Shown here: positions 8,345 through 17,322 of the stretch, one piece after another
Position numbering within the stretch: position 1 is the stretch's first letter
Layout of the letters: each line of letters opens with the position of its first letter
Source: Gammaproteobacteria bacterium
GTDB lineage: Bacteria; Pseudomonadota; Gammaproteobacteria; Pseudomonadales; Pseudohongiellaceae
DNA length: 64,000 nucleotides
Reading direction: 5' to 3'
Assembly: GCA_012960305.1 (NCBI GenBank)
Contig: DUBM01000011.1
Location: forward strand, 186,001-250,000
Notes under the pieces: model-generated
Database searches by the model: none
Seen by the model: only the letters and a program-made list of their open reading frames with translations
Told to the model about the DNA's origin: nothing
Made by a program: the position numbers and the translations under genes

Positions 8345-9607
8345 ATCAAAAAATTATTAATCATCTGCTTTCTCGGAGGCTTGATCATTGCCGTGCCTCT
8401 TAGAAATTCTATCCCTATATATCGCACTTATTTTGGACCCAACCTCACAGAGGTTAACCTCTCGACTGTTTCACAACGAATTATTAGCCCATCGATTCTG
8501 GCATCTGGCTTCTTAGCCCACGAAGAAGAAGTCATGCTCAGTTCTGAAGTGATCGGTAAAGTTGCTGGATTAATGGTCGAAGAAGGCGACACTGTGAAAA
8601 TTGGTGATTTAGTCTTGCAAGTTGATGACAAGAATTTTCTGGCCGGACTTGATCAATCAGAAGCCGTGGTGAGAATGAATACAATAGACATCGAACGACA
8701 GGAAGTGAGAATAAAAAATCTAGAACGTCAGTTTGAACGAAGCAAAAGTTTATATGAACAATCTTTAATTGGTGAACAGGAATATGAATCACTTCTAAAT
8801 CAACTGGATTTGGCCAAAATAGATTTTTTATCTTCAAAAGAAGGCTTGGTGCAAGCTGAAGCTCAGCTTGATCAAGTGTTAGACAACCTTTCAAAAACGC
8901 AAATCATTTCCCCTATTGACGGCGTAGTCACTAGCCTAGATATAAAAGTTGGAGAAACTGCAATAGCGAGCTCAACGAATATTCCTGGATCATCGCTCAT
9001 GACCATCGCCAATCCAGCTAGCATTTATACCGAAGTGCTTGTCGACGAGGCAGACATCGCTAATATCGAAGTAGGACAAAGGGCAGAGATAGTAGCAATA
9101 GCTTATCCCGACGAACCCATGCAAGGCATCGTGCGATTCATAGCGAATACCGCAAAAATTGCGCAAGGAAGAACTGGTTTAAGTTTCGTCGTAAAGATTG
9201 ATATTGCAGACCGAGGCAATGTCACCCTTCGACCAGGCATGTCTTGTCGAGCCGAAATATTCACTCAGCAAGAAAGAAATGTAGCCGCGATTCCAATTGA
9301 AGCCGTCATATTCGAAGAAGATAGGGCAGAACTTCGTAGCGAATATTACATGTTCGTTAATGACGGCGGCGTAGCACGAAAGACCAAAATTGAAGTCGGG
9401 CTATCCGATGACGAATATCAAGAGCTGATTAGTGTAGTAGATGATGATATTGAGATTATTGTTGGACCGAACAAAGAACTTCGAAATTTGATTGATGGGG
9501 ATCTGCTCAATACAGACCGCGCCGGCAGAGATGCTAGATCATCACGACTGAGTGAGTCTGACTTTCAAGTTCCAGGGTCAAGAGTAGGAAGAGCTTTCGG
9601 TAACTAG
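8345..9607 (+). CDS. Periplasmic adaptor (HlyD/MacA family) of ABC exporter
   Basis: About 420 residues. After an N-terminal membrane anchor come a barrel-sandwich (lipoyl-like) half (V-A-G-L-M-V-E-E-G-D-T-V-K-I-G), a long alpha-hairpin (roughly residues 95-165), the second half with I-I-S-P-I-D-G-V-V, and beta-barrel and membrane-proximal domains. It links the inner-membrane ABC parts encoded next to an outer-membrane channel. The start is odd. The frame upstream of TTG 8381 reads K-K-L-L-I-I-C-F-L-G-G-L-I-I-A, a proper anchor, but its first codon is ATC (8345), with TAGGAG 8 nt before. TTG 8381 would remove half the anchor. Confidence 0.85.
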   Translation: MKKLLIICFLGGLIIAVPLRNSIPIYRTYFGPNLTEVNLSTVSQRIISPSILASGFLAHEEEVMLSSEVIGKVAGLMVEEGDTVKIGDLVLQVDDKNFLAGLDQSEAVVRMNTIDIERQEVRIKNLERQFERSKSLYEQSLIGEQEYESLLNQLDLAKIDFLSSKEGLVQAEAQLDQVLDNLSKTQIISPIDGVVTSLDIKVGETAIASSTNIPGSSLMTIANPASIYTEVLVDEADIANIEVGQRAEIVAIAYPDEPMQGIVRFIANTAKIAQGRTGLSFVVKIDIADRGNVTLRPGMSCRAEIFTQQERNVAAIPIEAVIFEEDRAELRSEYYMFVNDGGVARKTKIEVGLSDDEYQELISVVDDDIEIIVGPNKELRNLIDGDLLNTDRAGRDARSSRLSESDFQVPGSRVGRAFGN

Positions 9608-9631
9608 ACCTACTCTATATGGAAGGCTTAT

Positions 9632-10339
9632 ATGGCACTCATTAATCTCACTAGCATCACCAAATATTATGAAATGGGCTCTCAAGTTGTGAGGGCACTC
9701 GACGGCATTGATATCACAGTCAAAAAAAACGACTATCTTGCCTTTATTGGCTCCTCCGGCTCTGGCAAGTCAACAATGCTTAATATCCTTGGCTGTCTCG
9801 ATAAACCGACGTCAGGACAATATTTACTGAATGATAAAAACGTGGAAGCACTTAACCAGAACGAACTCTCACAGATTCGAAACTTAGAAATTGGATTCAT
9901 CTTTCAGAGCTTCAATTTATTACCACGGGCGAATGCGCTTAGCAACGTGATGCAACCGCTCATATATAGAAATATTGGGCTTCGTCAACGTAAGCAAATG
10001 GCCATGGAAGCATTATCTCGAGTCGGACTTACAGATAGAATAGACCACCTACCAAATCAACTTTCCGGAGGTCAGCGACAGCGCGTTGCAATAGCCCGCG
10101 CTCTGGTTACACACCCTTCTATTCTGTTAGCCGATGAACCAACTGGAAACCTTGATTCCCGAACGACAGTCGAGATTATGCAGTTATTTGATGAATTGCA
10201 TAAAGAAGGTCACACTTTAATCGTCGTAACGCATGAAAACGAAATAGCACAGCATTGCCAGCGAATTGTGGAGATGAAAGACGGCAAGATATTTAATGAT
10301 AGCAGGACTGAAAAGGACTCTATGAGGGTCGCTGTCTAA
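9632..10339 (+). CDS. ABC exporter ATPase (MacB/LolD type)
   Basis: 235 residues. Walker A G-S-S-G-S-G-K-S-T at 40-48, signature L-S-G-G-Q at 144-148, Walker B I-L-L-A-D-E-P at 164-170 and switch His201 are all intact. It is the stand-alone ATPase of a MacB-type (type VII) transporter, energising the permease whose ATG overlaps its own stop codon (10339). The adaptor gene ends 24 bp upstream, so the three form one operon. Candidate substrates are drugs, peptides or lipids; none is indicated by neighbours. Confidence 0.93.
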   Translation: MALINLTSITKYYEMGSQVVRALDGIDITVKKNDYLAFIGSSGSGKSTMLNILGCLDKPTSGQYLLNDKNVEALNQNELSQIRNLEIGFIFQSFNLLPRANALSNVMQPLIYRNIGLRQRKQMAMEALSRVGLTDRIDHLPNQLSGGQRQRVAIARALVTHPSILLADEPTGNLDSRTTVEIMQLFDELHKEGHTLIVVTHENEIAQHCQRIVEMKDGKIFNDSRTEKDSMRVAV

Positions 10340-11565
10340 TGTTTTTTGCATTCTTTGAAAGCTCTCGTTCAGCTCTTGCAGCTATTTATGCAAATCGTTT
10401 ACGAAGTTTCTTAACCACACTAGGGATTATCATAGGCGTTGCCAGTGTTATTGCCGTTGTTTCTGTAACAGGCGGAATGAGTGCTTTTATCGGAGACTCT
10501 TTCGCCTCACTAGGCGCTAATAGTTTAACGATTCAGTCCTATACCCCATTTGAAGATTTAATGAAGGGAATTCGGTCTCGACTTACGCCAGCTGACTTGG
10601 AATTAATAGAGAAACGAGGAGTGGGAATCGCATCAATCACTCCGGTTCTCGAGGCAAACAGATCAAGCCAAATCAAATATGGTCCGCAAACCGCTTATAG
10701 TTTAATTATGGGGACCACTTACGCTTATCAAGAAGTCTCCCAATCCTATACGCAAGTCGGCCGATTTCTTGCCCAATCTGATAACCTGACTCGGCGCCGC
10801 GTAGCGGTAATAGGAGAGGATGTTAGAGAAAATTTAAATCTCCCCGAAAATCCAATTAATGAGTATGTGGAACTTAGCGGAGAATGGTTCAAGATTGTTG
10901 GTTTGCTCGAATCTTTGGGCGATGTTATGGGACAGAGTCGCGACAACGTTGTACTCGTCCCTTACTCCACTATGGTTAGTATTCTAGGAAACCAGGCACA
11001 AACTGATATTGGTATACAACTCAGCCTCACCCCAACGGCCAATCTAGACGTTGTAATTTCGCAATTAACAACTCTATTACGCAACGCACATGACTTAAGC
11101 AGTAATGAGGACGACGATTTTCGAATCCAAACTGCTGAACAGTTAATGGAGCAATTTGATCAAATTCTTGGCACATTGACTATGGTCATTGGCGGAATTG
11201 TAAGTATCTCATTACTCGTGGGGGGAATCGGTATTATGAATATAATGCTGGTCTCAGTTACTGAACGCACGAGAGAAATTGGAATATGCAAAGCAATTGG
11301 TGCAAAGAGCCATCATATTCTCATGCAATTTTTAATTGAAGCTCTTTTATTATCTCTCCTGGGCGGCCTGATTGGATTAGCGACTGGCTATGGATTAGGT
11401 ATATTAATAGCTAACAACATCCCAGACTTTCCTCCACCAAGTATCCCACTATGGTCCATCGCTTTAGCTCTTGGATTCTCCGGCTTTGTTGGTGTTCTAT
11501 TCGGTATCTTGCCTGCAGCAAAAGCAGCAAAATTAGATCCAATTGATGCCTTACGCTATGAGTAG
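10339..11565 (+). CDS. ABC exporter permease (MacB-like)
   Basis: 408 residues with the MacB/FtsX topology: one N-terminal helix (about 20-45), a large periplasmic domain (about 46-275), then three C-terminal helices. The conserved G-G-I-G-I-M-N-I-M-L-V-S-V-T-E-R-T-R-E-I-G-type stretch occurs near residue 295 and P-A-x-K-A-A-K-L-D-P-I-D-A-L-R near the end. Its start overlaps the ATPase stop by one base. With the adaptor and ATPase it makes a tripartite exporter acting on periplasmic substrates. No outer-membrane TolC partner is encoded nearby. Confidence 0.93.
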   Translation: MFFAFFESSRSALAAIYANRLRSFLTTLGIIIGVASVIAVVSVTGGMSAFIGDSFASLGANSLTIQSYTPFEDLMKGIRSRLTPADLELIEKRGVGIASITPVLEANRSSQIKYGPQTAYSLIMGTTYAYQEVSQSYTQVGRFLAQSDNLTRRRVAVIGEDVRENLNLPENPINEYVELSGEWFKIVGLLESLGDVMGQSRDNVVLVPYSTMVSILGNQAQTDIGIQLSLTPTANLDVVISQLTTLLRNAHDLSSNEDDDFRIQTAEQLMEQFDQILGTLTMVIGGIVSISLLVGGIGIMNIMLVSVTERTREIGICKAIGAKSHHILMQFLIEALLLSLLGGLIGLATGYGLGILIANNIPDFPPPSIPLWSIALALGFSGFVGVLFGILPAAKAAKLDPIDALRYE

Positions 11566-11658
11566 TTCTAACAATTTCTGATAAACGCCTGACCTCGTCA
11601 TTTTCTTATGATAATCTGCGCTGCATTATTTTAGTAGTTGTGGGTAAATAGCTTCACC

Positions 11659-12432
11659 ATGTTTTTAAAGAATTCTGCAGACCGAATTCCGGTCTCACTA
11701 ATCTTTCTATTAAGTGCCTTGGACTTCAGCGTCTTTTTCCTCGCAGAGAATCCTTATTTGCTGGGAATTTATTTCTATCTGATGATTATTCCAAAATCAC
11801 AGATTTGTGCTTGGAACCATCATCATCAGCATGCTCCAACGTTCAAACAGACCCCACTCAATCGAATACTCGAATTCTTTTATGCCTTACATACCGGTGT
11901 CACCACCAATCTTTGGGTGTTGCACCATGTACATGGCCATCATCACAACTACCTGGATCAGACGAAAGACGAGAGTCGCTGGACACGCAAAGACGGCTCA
12001 CAGATGGAAGAATTTGAATACAGCGTGATCATTACGCTTACCGCTTACTACCGAGGCTATAAAGTAGGGAAATACTTTCCTAAAGAGAAGAGAGATTTCC
12101 TAGTCTACTCCCTTACCACCTTCGCCATTATTACAGCACTTACATTCTACAAACCCGTTGCCGCGCTTTTGCTATTTATTTTACCAATGATTATGGGATT
12201 GTTTATGACGGCCTGGGCTACCTACGAACATCATGCCGGACTAAATACTGATAACCACTTCGAAGCTTCATTTAACAATTTGAATCGTTGGTACAATATG
12301 TTCACCGGCAACCTCGGTTACCACACTGCCCATCATCACAAACAGGGCCTGCATTGGTCCAAGCTGCCGCAACTGCATGCGCAAATCGCTAACAATATTC
12401 CTGATAAATTAATTCGAAAAACTTGGGTTTGA
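11659..12432 (+). CDS. Membrane fatty acid desaturase family protein
   Basis: 257 residues with several membrane helices and the three His clusters of membrane di-iron enzymes: H-H-H-Q-H at 54-58, H-H-x-H-x-H-H-H at 89-96 and H-T-A-H-H-H-K-Q-G-L-H-W near the C-terminus, plus an extra E-H-H-A-G. It should introduce a double bond or hydroxyl group into an acyl chain at the membrane. The family also includes carotenoid hydroxylases and alkane-type oxygenases, so the exact reaction is open. The ATG at 11659 is preferred over TTG 11638; neither has a strong ribosome-binding site. Confidence 0.85.
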   Translation: MFLKNSADRIPVSLIFLLSALDFSVFFLAENPYLLGIYFYLMIIPKSQICAWNHHHQHAPTFKQTPLNRILEFFYALHTGVTTNLWVLHHVHGHHHNYLDQTKDESRWTRKDGSQMEEFEYSVIITLTAYYRGYKVGKYFPKEKRDFLVYSLTTFAIITALTFYKPVAALLLFILPMIMGLFMTAWATYEHHAGLNTDNHFEASFNNLNRWYNMFTGNLGYHTAHHHKQGLHWSKLPQLHAQIANNIPDKLIRKTWV

Positions 12433-12678
12433 GAATTGAAAGTCAATTGTAATTGAGCATAAAAAACCTGAATAACAGGGTTTCGGAGATTACCCCCTGC
12501 TTGATAGCCGCTCTCGGCGGATGGGATCAAAGGCGATTGTCATTGCTTTTTCACAGCCTCACGAGTAGCTTATTCCCTTTCGAAATAAAGGCGCTTAGAG
12601 CATCCAGCCATTCATCGCGCTAGAGCACTTTATAATTCAAATCTAATTATCAAACCCTACATTGGGAGTACCCGAACC

Positions 12679-13266
12679 GTGAGCCTTCAATTAACTCGTC
12701 GAAGATTTATTAAGGGCGTGATCTTCTCAAGTGCTGCCGTAGCGTCCGGCGCCGGCGTCTATCTAGCCTCAGCACAATCCAGACCCAATACGGTGGTAGA
12801 GAGATTGTTATCGCTGAATATTAATGGTCGCAGCCGACTCGTTGATGTCGCGCCAACCGAAACTTTAGCATTCACACTGCGCAATAAGCTCGGCTTAACC
12901 GGTTTAAAAGTTGCCTGTAACCGTGGCGAGTGTGGCGCTTGTACGGTGCTCTTGGACGATGTTGCCAACTATTCCTGCTCTGTTCTCACCCACACAGTAA
13001 AACAATACGACATCAACACTGTTGAAGGATTGCGCGCAGCTGATGGAACTCTCAGTGCAGTGCAACAAGGATTTATTGAAGAACTTTCACCACAGTGCGG
13101 ATTCTGTACGCCGGGACAGGTGATGTCTGCGACTGCTCTATTACGCGCCAACCCTAGTCCTACTCGCGAAGAAGCCAGACAAGCACTTGCTGGAAACCTT
13201 TGTCGCTGCGGAGCTTATGATCATTATCTTAACGGCGTTATGCGCGCCTCGGAGTTGTTGTCATGA
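12679..13266 (+). CDS. [2Fe-2S] subunit of a Tat-exported molybdenum hydroxylase
   Basis: 195 residues from a GTG with GGGAG about 11 nt upstream. A twin-arginine signal (T-R-R-R-F-I-K at 6-12) precedes a two-cluster ferredoxin: plant-type [2Fe-2S] Cys 80, 85, 88 and 100, and the C-terminal helical cluster Cys 140, 143, 175 and 177 (C-G-F-C, C-R-C-G). This is the CoxS/IorA-like small subunit of the xanthine oxidase family. It overlaps the large subunit by 4 bp (ATGA). No FAD (CoxM) subunit gene follows, so electrons probably leave to a cytochrome or quinone, as in IorAB-type enzymes. Confidence 0.92.
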   Translation: MSLQLTRRRFIKGVIFSSAAVASGAGVYLASAQSRPNTVVERLLSLNINGRSRLVDVAPTETLAFTLRNKLGLTGLKVACNRGECGACTVLLDDVANYSCSVLTHTVKQYDINTVEGLRAADGTLSAVQQGFIEELSPQCGFCTPGQVMSATALLRANPSPTREEARQALAGNLCRCGAYDHYLNGVMRASELLS

Positions 13267-15701
13267 CATTTATGCATCTTGGAAAAGACTTCACTCCACC
13301 CGATGTTGAAGGCAAAGTAACTGGCGATGCCAAATACGTTGAAGATTTTCAGCCCGAGGGACTAGTGTATGCACGACTCCTAACTAGCCCATTGCCAAGT
13401 GGTAGCATCCGTTCGATTGACGTTTCAGCAGCACTCAGAATGGATGGTGTTTTGGGAGTTATTACTGCCGATGATCTACCTCCGTCCACTGCCCCGGCGA
13501 ACCCAATGTTGGCGTCGAGTGACATCAGTTATGTTGGTCAACCGATCTTGGCAGTGGCAGCAATATCTGATGCTATTGCTGAGAACGCACTTGACGCTGT
13601 CCATGTCGAATACGAATACCGGGCGTTCGTTACTGACCCATTAGAAAGCCTTACCGAAGGCGGACCCAATGCCTACCCTGACGGCAATGTCCTCCAACAA
13701 ACGAATACTCTCGAAGACGAGAATGCCACCATTCGCGGGGGCTTTGGCACGATTAAATGGCCAGCCAGCGAAATTGAGCGCCTGCGCAACGGTGAGGAAC
13801 CACAAAATGTAGATTTTGCTGATGGCTGGACCTATGGCGAACTAGACGCAGCGTTCGCAGAAAGCGACATAATTGTTGAAGAGTCATTCGTGACAGCAGG
13901 TACACCCCACCATTGCATGGAGCCACGCAGCGCAATGGCCAACTGGGAAAATGGTAAGTGTTATTTCTATGCGTCCACTCAGAGCCAGAGTGCTGTAGAT
14001 GAAGGTTTGGCTTCAATGTTGGGCATAGAACCCGAGAATCTTTGTATTATCTCTGAATATACCGGTGGAGGATTCGGCTCTAAGGGATCCTCGTATCCGA
14101 TAATGGGTGTCTGTGGACATTTTGCCCGTCTACTCAATCGACCTTTACAACTTCGAATCACTCGTGAAGAAGAGTACTACATCGGAGTGGGCCGCCCGGG
14201 AATGCAGGGTTGGGTAAAAACCGGTGTGAGAACTGACGGTACCGTGGCGGCGATCGACGTCATAATCATAAGTGACGGCGGACCCACTGGTCGCAATAGT
14301 GCCTCTTCATCAGCTCAGCACCTTTCCGTAGTTTATACACCTAGCGCAATGCGCTTGCGGAACATTCCAGTGTTCACAAACACGGCTCCTCGAGGAGCTC
14401 AACGAGGACCTGGGCAGAATGAAATGTCGGCTGCTATTGCACCCATCATGGACAAGTCAGCAAGACAACTTGGTATGGACAGAGCAGAATTCCGCAAGAT
14501 CAACGCACCCCATAGCGAGTCTCCTGTCTACGAAACCCAAGGACCGCTTACCAGTGCTTTTCTTGCTGAGGCCATTGATATGGCATCCGCAATGTTCAAT
14601 TGGACGGAGCGTGAAAGCCAGACTCGCTCACGAAATGGCAACAAAGTTCGTGGCCTAGGAATTGGTCTCGGATATCACTCAGCGGGTGGCAGCGGCTATG
14701 ATGGCTTAGTACGTATAGACCCAACTGGTAAAATATTCCTCCACAGCGGTGTTGGTAATTTAGGTACTTATTCCTATGCTGATACAACGCGGGCGGCAGC
14801 CGAAGTGTTGCAGTGTAATTGGGATAACTGCGAAATACTGAGAGGTAACACTGAACAACACCTGCCCCATAGTTCGGTACAAGGAGGCAGCAATACCATA
14901 TTTACTCACACCAGAACTAGCTGGGTCGCAGCTGAAGATGCTGTTAATAAGCTAAAAGAAATTGCAGCGATGGAATTCGGTGGTTCGGTAGCTGATTATA
15001 GTATTGCTGATGAACGTGTTTTTCGTACAGATGACAGCACCAAGGGTATGAGTTACGGACAAGCAGCAACGAAAGCAGTGGAACTTGGCGGAAAATATAA
15101 CGGCGAAGAATACCCGGATGATATTCATCCGATTACCCAACGAGCTGTTCAAGGTTTAGCAGGGTCAGGGCTAATTGGTGTTGCTAAGGACAACCTACCC
15201 AAGCGCGGAATCGCTCCAGGCTTAACTGTTGGCATGACAGAAATTGAAATTGATCTCGAGACTGGCAAATTCGAAGTATTAGATTATGTTGCAGTATCTG
15301 ATTGCGGCACGGTAATCCATCCACAAGGCTTATCACAACAGATTAATGGCGGAGCAGTATGGGGAATTGGAATGGCAGCAACTGAGCGCCATGTCTACGA
15401 TCCACAAAATGGTTTGCCGGCAAACATCGGCTTCTATCAAGCAAAACTTCCTACTTTCTTAGATGTCCCAGCAACCATGCAAAACGCCGGGGTTGATATC
15501 GCAGACCCGTACAACCCCGCCGGCGGGCGAGGAGTTGGAGAACCATCCCAAGGTTGTGCCGTTGCAGCGCTAACCAGTGCTATTTCCGACGCCCTGGATG
15601 GGCATCTGTTCAATCGAGTCCCAGTCACTGCAGATATGATTGTCAATTATTCGGCGGAGAATGAACAAGAAGCTAAAATGCTGGCGCTGAATACTTTTTA
15701 G
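13263..15701 (+). CDS. Molybdopterin-binding subunit, xanthine/aldehyde dehydrogenase family
   Basis: 812 residues. The N-terminal hammerhead domain starts with V-E-G-K-V-T-G-D-A-K-Y; the Moco-binding part has Y-T-G-G-G-F-G-S-K and P-R-G-A-Q-R-G-P-G-Q; the catalytic Glu is about residue 760 in G-V-G-E-P-S-Q-G. It should hydroxylate an aldehyde or N-heterocycle at the Mo centre. It lacks its own signal, so it probably travels to the periplasm folded with the Tat-tagged small subunit. The active-site loops do not let me name the substrate. No Moco-insertion chaperone (XdhC type) is adjacent. Confidence 0.92.
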   Translation: MTFMHLGKDFTPPDVEGKVTGDAKYVEDFQPEGLVYARLLTSPLPSGSIRSIDVSAALRMDGVLGVITADDLPPSTAPANPMLASSDISYVGQPILAVAAISDAIAENALDAVHVEYEYRAFVTDPLESLTEGGPNAYPDGNVLQQTNTLEDENATIRGGFGTIKWPASEIERLRNGEEPQNVDFADGWTYGELDAAFAESDIIVEESFVTAGTPHHCMEPRSAMANWENGKCYFYASTQSQSAVDEGLASMLGIEPENLCIISEYTGGGFGSKGSSYPIMGVCGHFARLLNRPLQLRITREEEYYIGVGRPGMQGWVKTGVRTDGTVAAIDVIIISDGGPTGRNSASSSAQHLSVVYTPSAMRLRNIPVFTNTAPRGAQRGPGQNEMSAAIAPIMDKSARQLGMDRAEFRKINAPHSESPVYETQGPLTSAFLAEAIDMASAMFNWTERESQTRSRNGNKVRGLGIGLGYHSAGGSGYDGLVRIDPTGKIFLHSGVGNLGTYSYADTTRAAAEVLQCNWDNCEILRGNTEQHLPHSSVQGGSNTIFTHTRTSWVAAEDAVNKLKEIAAMEFGGSVADYSIADERVFRTDDSTKGMSYGQAATKAVELGGKYNGEEYPDDIHPITQRAVQGLAGSGLIGVAKDNLPKRGIAPGLTVGMTEIEIDLETGKFEVLDYVAVSDCGTVIHPQGLSQQINGGAVWGIGMAATERHVYDPQNGLPANIGFYQAKLPTFLDVPATMQNAGVDIADPYNPAGGRGVGEPSQGCAVAALTSAISDALDGHLFNRVPVTADMIVNYSAENEQEAKMLALNTF

Positions 15702-15739
15702 TTAATCGAGTAGTAGGAAGTTTTTAGCACCTAAGTCAG

Positions 15740-16576
15740 TTAGTGATTATCCAACCAATTCTGAATTTCGGAAACCATCGTTTCTGGCCGTTCGAATGGC
15801 AGTAAGTGCCCTGCCCCGGCAATCTCTTTGCACACAAATTGCGGCGACAATTTTTTTAATTTTTGCCACATAGAAGATGAAAGTGTATTTGAGTTCTCTC
15901 CTCTTACAACGAGAATCGGTACCTTCACTTGCGCAATAATAGGCCATAAATCGTAAACTATAGTATAACAACGCGCTTCCCAAGCTTTGCTAAAAACGAG
16001 CTTACAAGAACCATCTGCACTTTCCACCATACCATGATTCACATAGTCCCATAATTCTTTGTCGTCAATATTCTCAAAGACATATTTCGGCCGAAAATGA
16101 TCAAAAACAGCTTGCTTACTCGGCCACCTATCTACGCGAGCTAAAGTTTTTTTAACCAAAGGAATTTTATTAGGAAATAGACGGCCAAAAACCCTCAGTA
16201 TCAAGGCTGCAGTTCTCGACACCAACACAGGCTCTATTAAGATAAGAGATTGGAAGAGTTCCGGGCGCCGGGCGGCAGCAATTAATAGAGCGGAAGCACC
16301 CATGGAATGTCCGATACTCGTTAGCGGTGAACTGAAGCTTTCAGCGGTATTTATGATATCTTCAGCAAACACTTCCCAGCTTGTCACTGTCTCGGGCGCT
16401 ACCTCCGGCTGCCAAAGTGGCCGGTGATTGCTTGCGATGACTTGATTAAATTTCTTGAACGGCTCTAGCATAGATCGATAAGCCAAAGCAGGATAACCAT
16501 TGGCAGGAGAAAAATGCAGAAGAGATCCGTTTTCACTCAGCTGAATCAATACATTTTCTGGTAAGGACACGACCAC
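15740..16576 (-). CDS. Alpha/beta hydrolase
   Basis: 278 residues with a classical alpha/beta hydrolase core: nucleophile Ser91 in G-H-S-M-G-A, and catalytic His near 255 in G-A-G-H-L-L-P-F-E-R-P. The acid is likely the Glu in V-V-R-G-E-N. A lid of charged helices sits between residues 125 and 205. No signal peptide, so cytoplasmic; substrate unknown. It converges on the molybdenum hydroxylase genes and is divergent from the NfeD gene. Confidence 0.85.
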   Translation of the reverse strand: MVVSLPENVLIQLSENGSLLHFSPANGYPALAYRSMLEPFKKFNQVIASNHRPLWQPEVAPETVTSWEVFAEDIINTAESFSSPLTSIGHSMGASALLIAAARRPELFQSLILIEPVLVSRTAALILRVFGRLFPNKIPLVKKTLARVDRWPSKQAVFDHFRPKYVFENIDDKELWDYVNHGMVESADGSCKLVFSKAWEARCYTIVYDLWPIIAQVKVPILVVRGENSNTLSSSMWQKLKKLSPQFVCKEIAGAGHLLPFERPETMVSEIQNWLDNH

Positions 16577-16756
16577 TCCTAATGGATTAAACTGCTTATT
16601 TTGGCATACCTTAGACTCACATACACTTCCGGTAAACGCTTACGCAATTCGCGCGATATACACGGTGATAATCCGTAAATTAGCACCTATATATATTTAC
16701 TAAATAGACAAAAGAGATCACTATTGATTTATCTATCCAAATTAAGGGGAAAAGAC

Positions 16757-17209
16757 ATGGATTTTGTACCTGATTATTGGCACTGGATTGTTTTTGGTTT
16801 GGGTCTCATGCTAATCGAAATATTTATCGGGTCATTCTTCATTTTTTGGTTTGGAGCCGCTGCGGTAGTTGTTGGAATTTTATTAATCATCGCTCCCAAG
16901 GTGTCAGTTGCAGCACAGGTTATTATCTGGGCTATATCTTCGTGTAGTTTTGCTTTTGCTTGGTTTAAATTTATTAAGCCGCTAAATGAGGACCGAACAA
17001 AAGCCGGCTTATCCAGAGAAGCAATATTAGGAGAGATTGGGCAGGTATTAACCGTACCTAGTGGTGATAAACGAGGGAAAGTTAGATTTCCAGCCCCCTT
17101 ACTCGGATCGGATGAATGGCTAATGATCTCTCAGGATAATTTAATTGTCGGCGATAGGGTTATAGTTCAGGACTTATCAGGGAACGCGTTGATAGTTACT
17201 AAAGCATAA
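16757..17209 (+). CDS. NfeD family membrane protein
   Basis: 150 residues: two to three N-terminal helices (about 8-75) followed by a C-terminal OB-fold (G-E-I-G-Q-V-L-T-V... G-D-R-V-I-V-Q). This is the short NfeD type, which pairs with SPFH proteins to organise membrane domains. The SPFH gene follows 113 bp downstream. The ATG at 16757 has AGGGGAA 6 nt upstream and is chosen over TTG 16724. Confidence 0.88.
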   Translation: MDFVPDYWHWIVFGLGLMLIEIFIGSFFIFWFGAAAVVVGILLIIAPKVSVAAQVIIWAISSCSFAFAWFKFIKPLNEDRTKAGLSREAILGEIGQVLTVPSGDKRGKVRFPAPLLGSDEWLMISQDNLIVGDRVIVQDLSGNALIVTKA

Positions 17210-17322
17210 ATACAATAAGTTGCCCTCAAAATTTAACGTTGATGGTTATAGTTTAAGCAATTAACTATTCGTGATAATTCGATAGCAGCTATAAGTTACT
17301 AATTAAGAAAAGGAGTAATGCA

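Noticed and set aside
12443..12483. Terminator after the desaturase gene
   Set aside because: A short AT-only dyad (TCAATT/AATTGA) and a bulged CCTG/CAGG stem occur, but neither has a T-run nor good stability.
15747..15983. 78-codon minus-strand ORF
   Set aside because: It lies within the alpha/beta hydrolase gene in another frame and lacks domain character.
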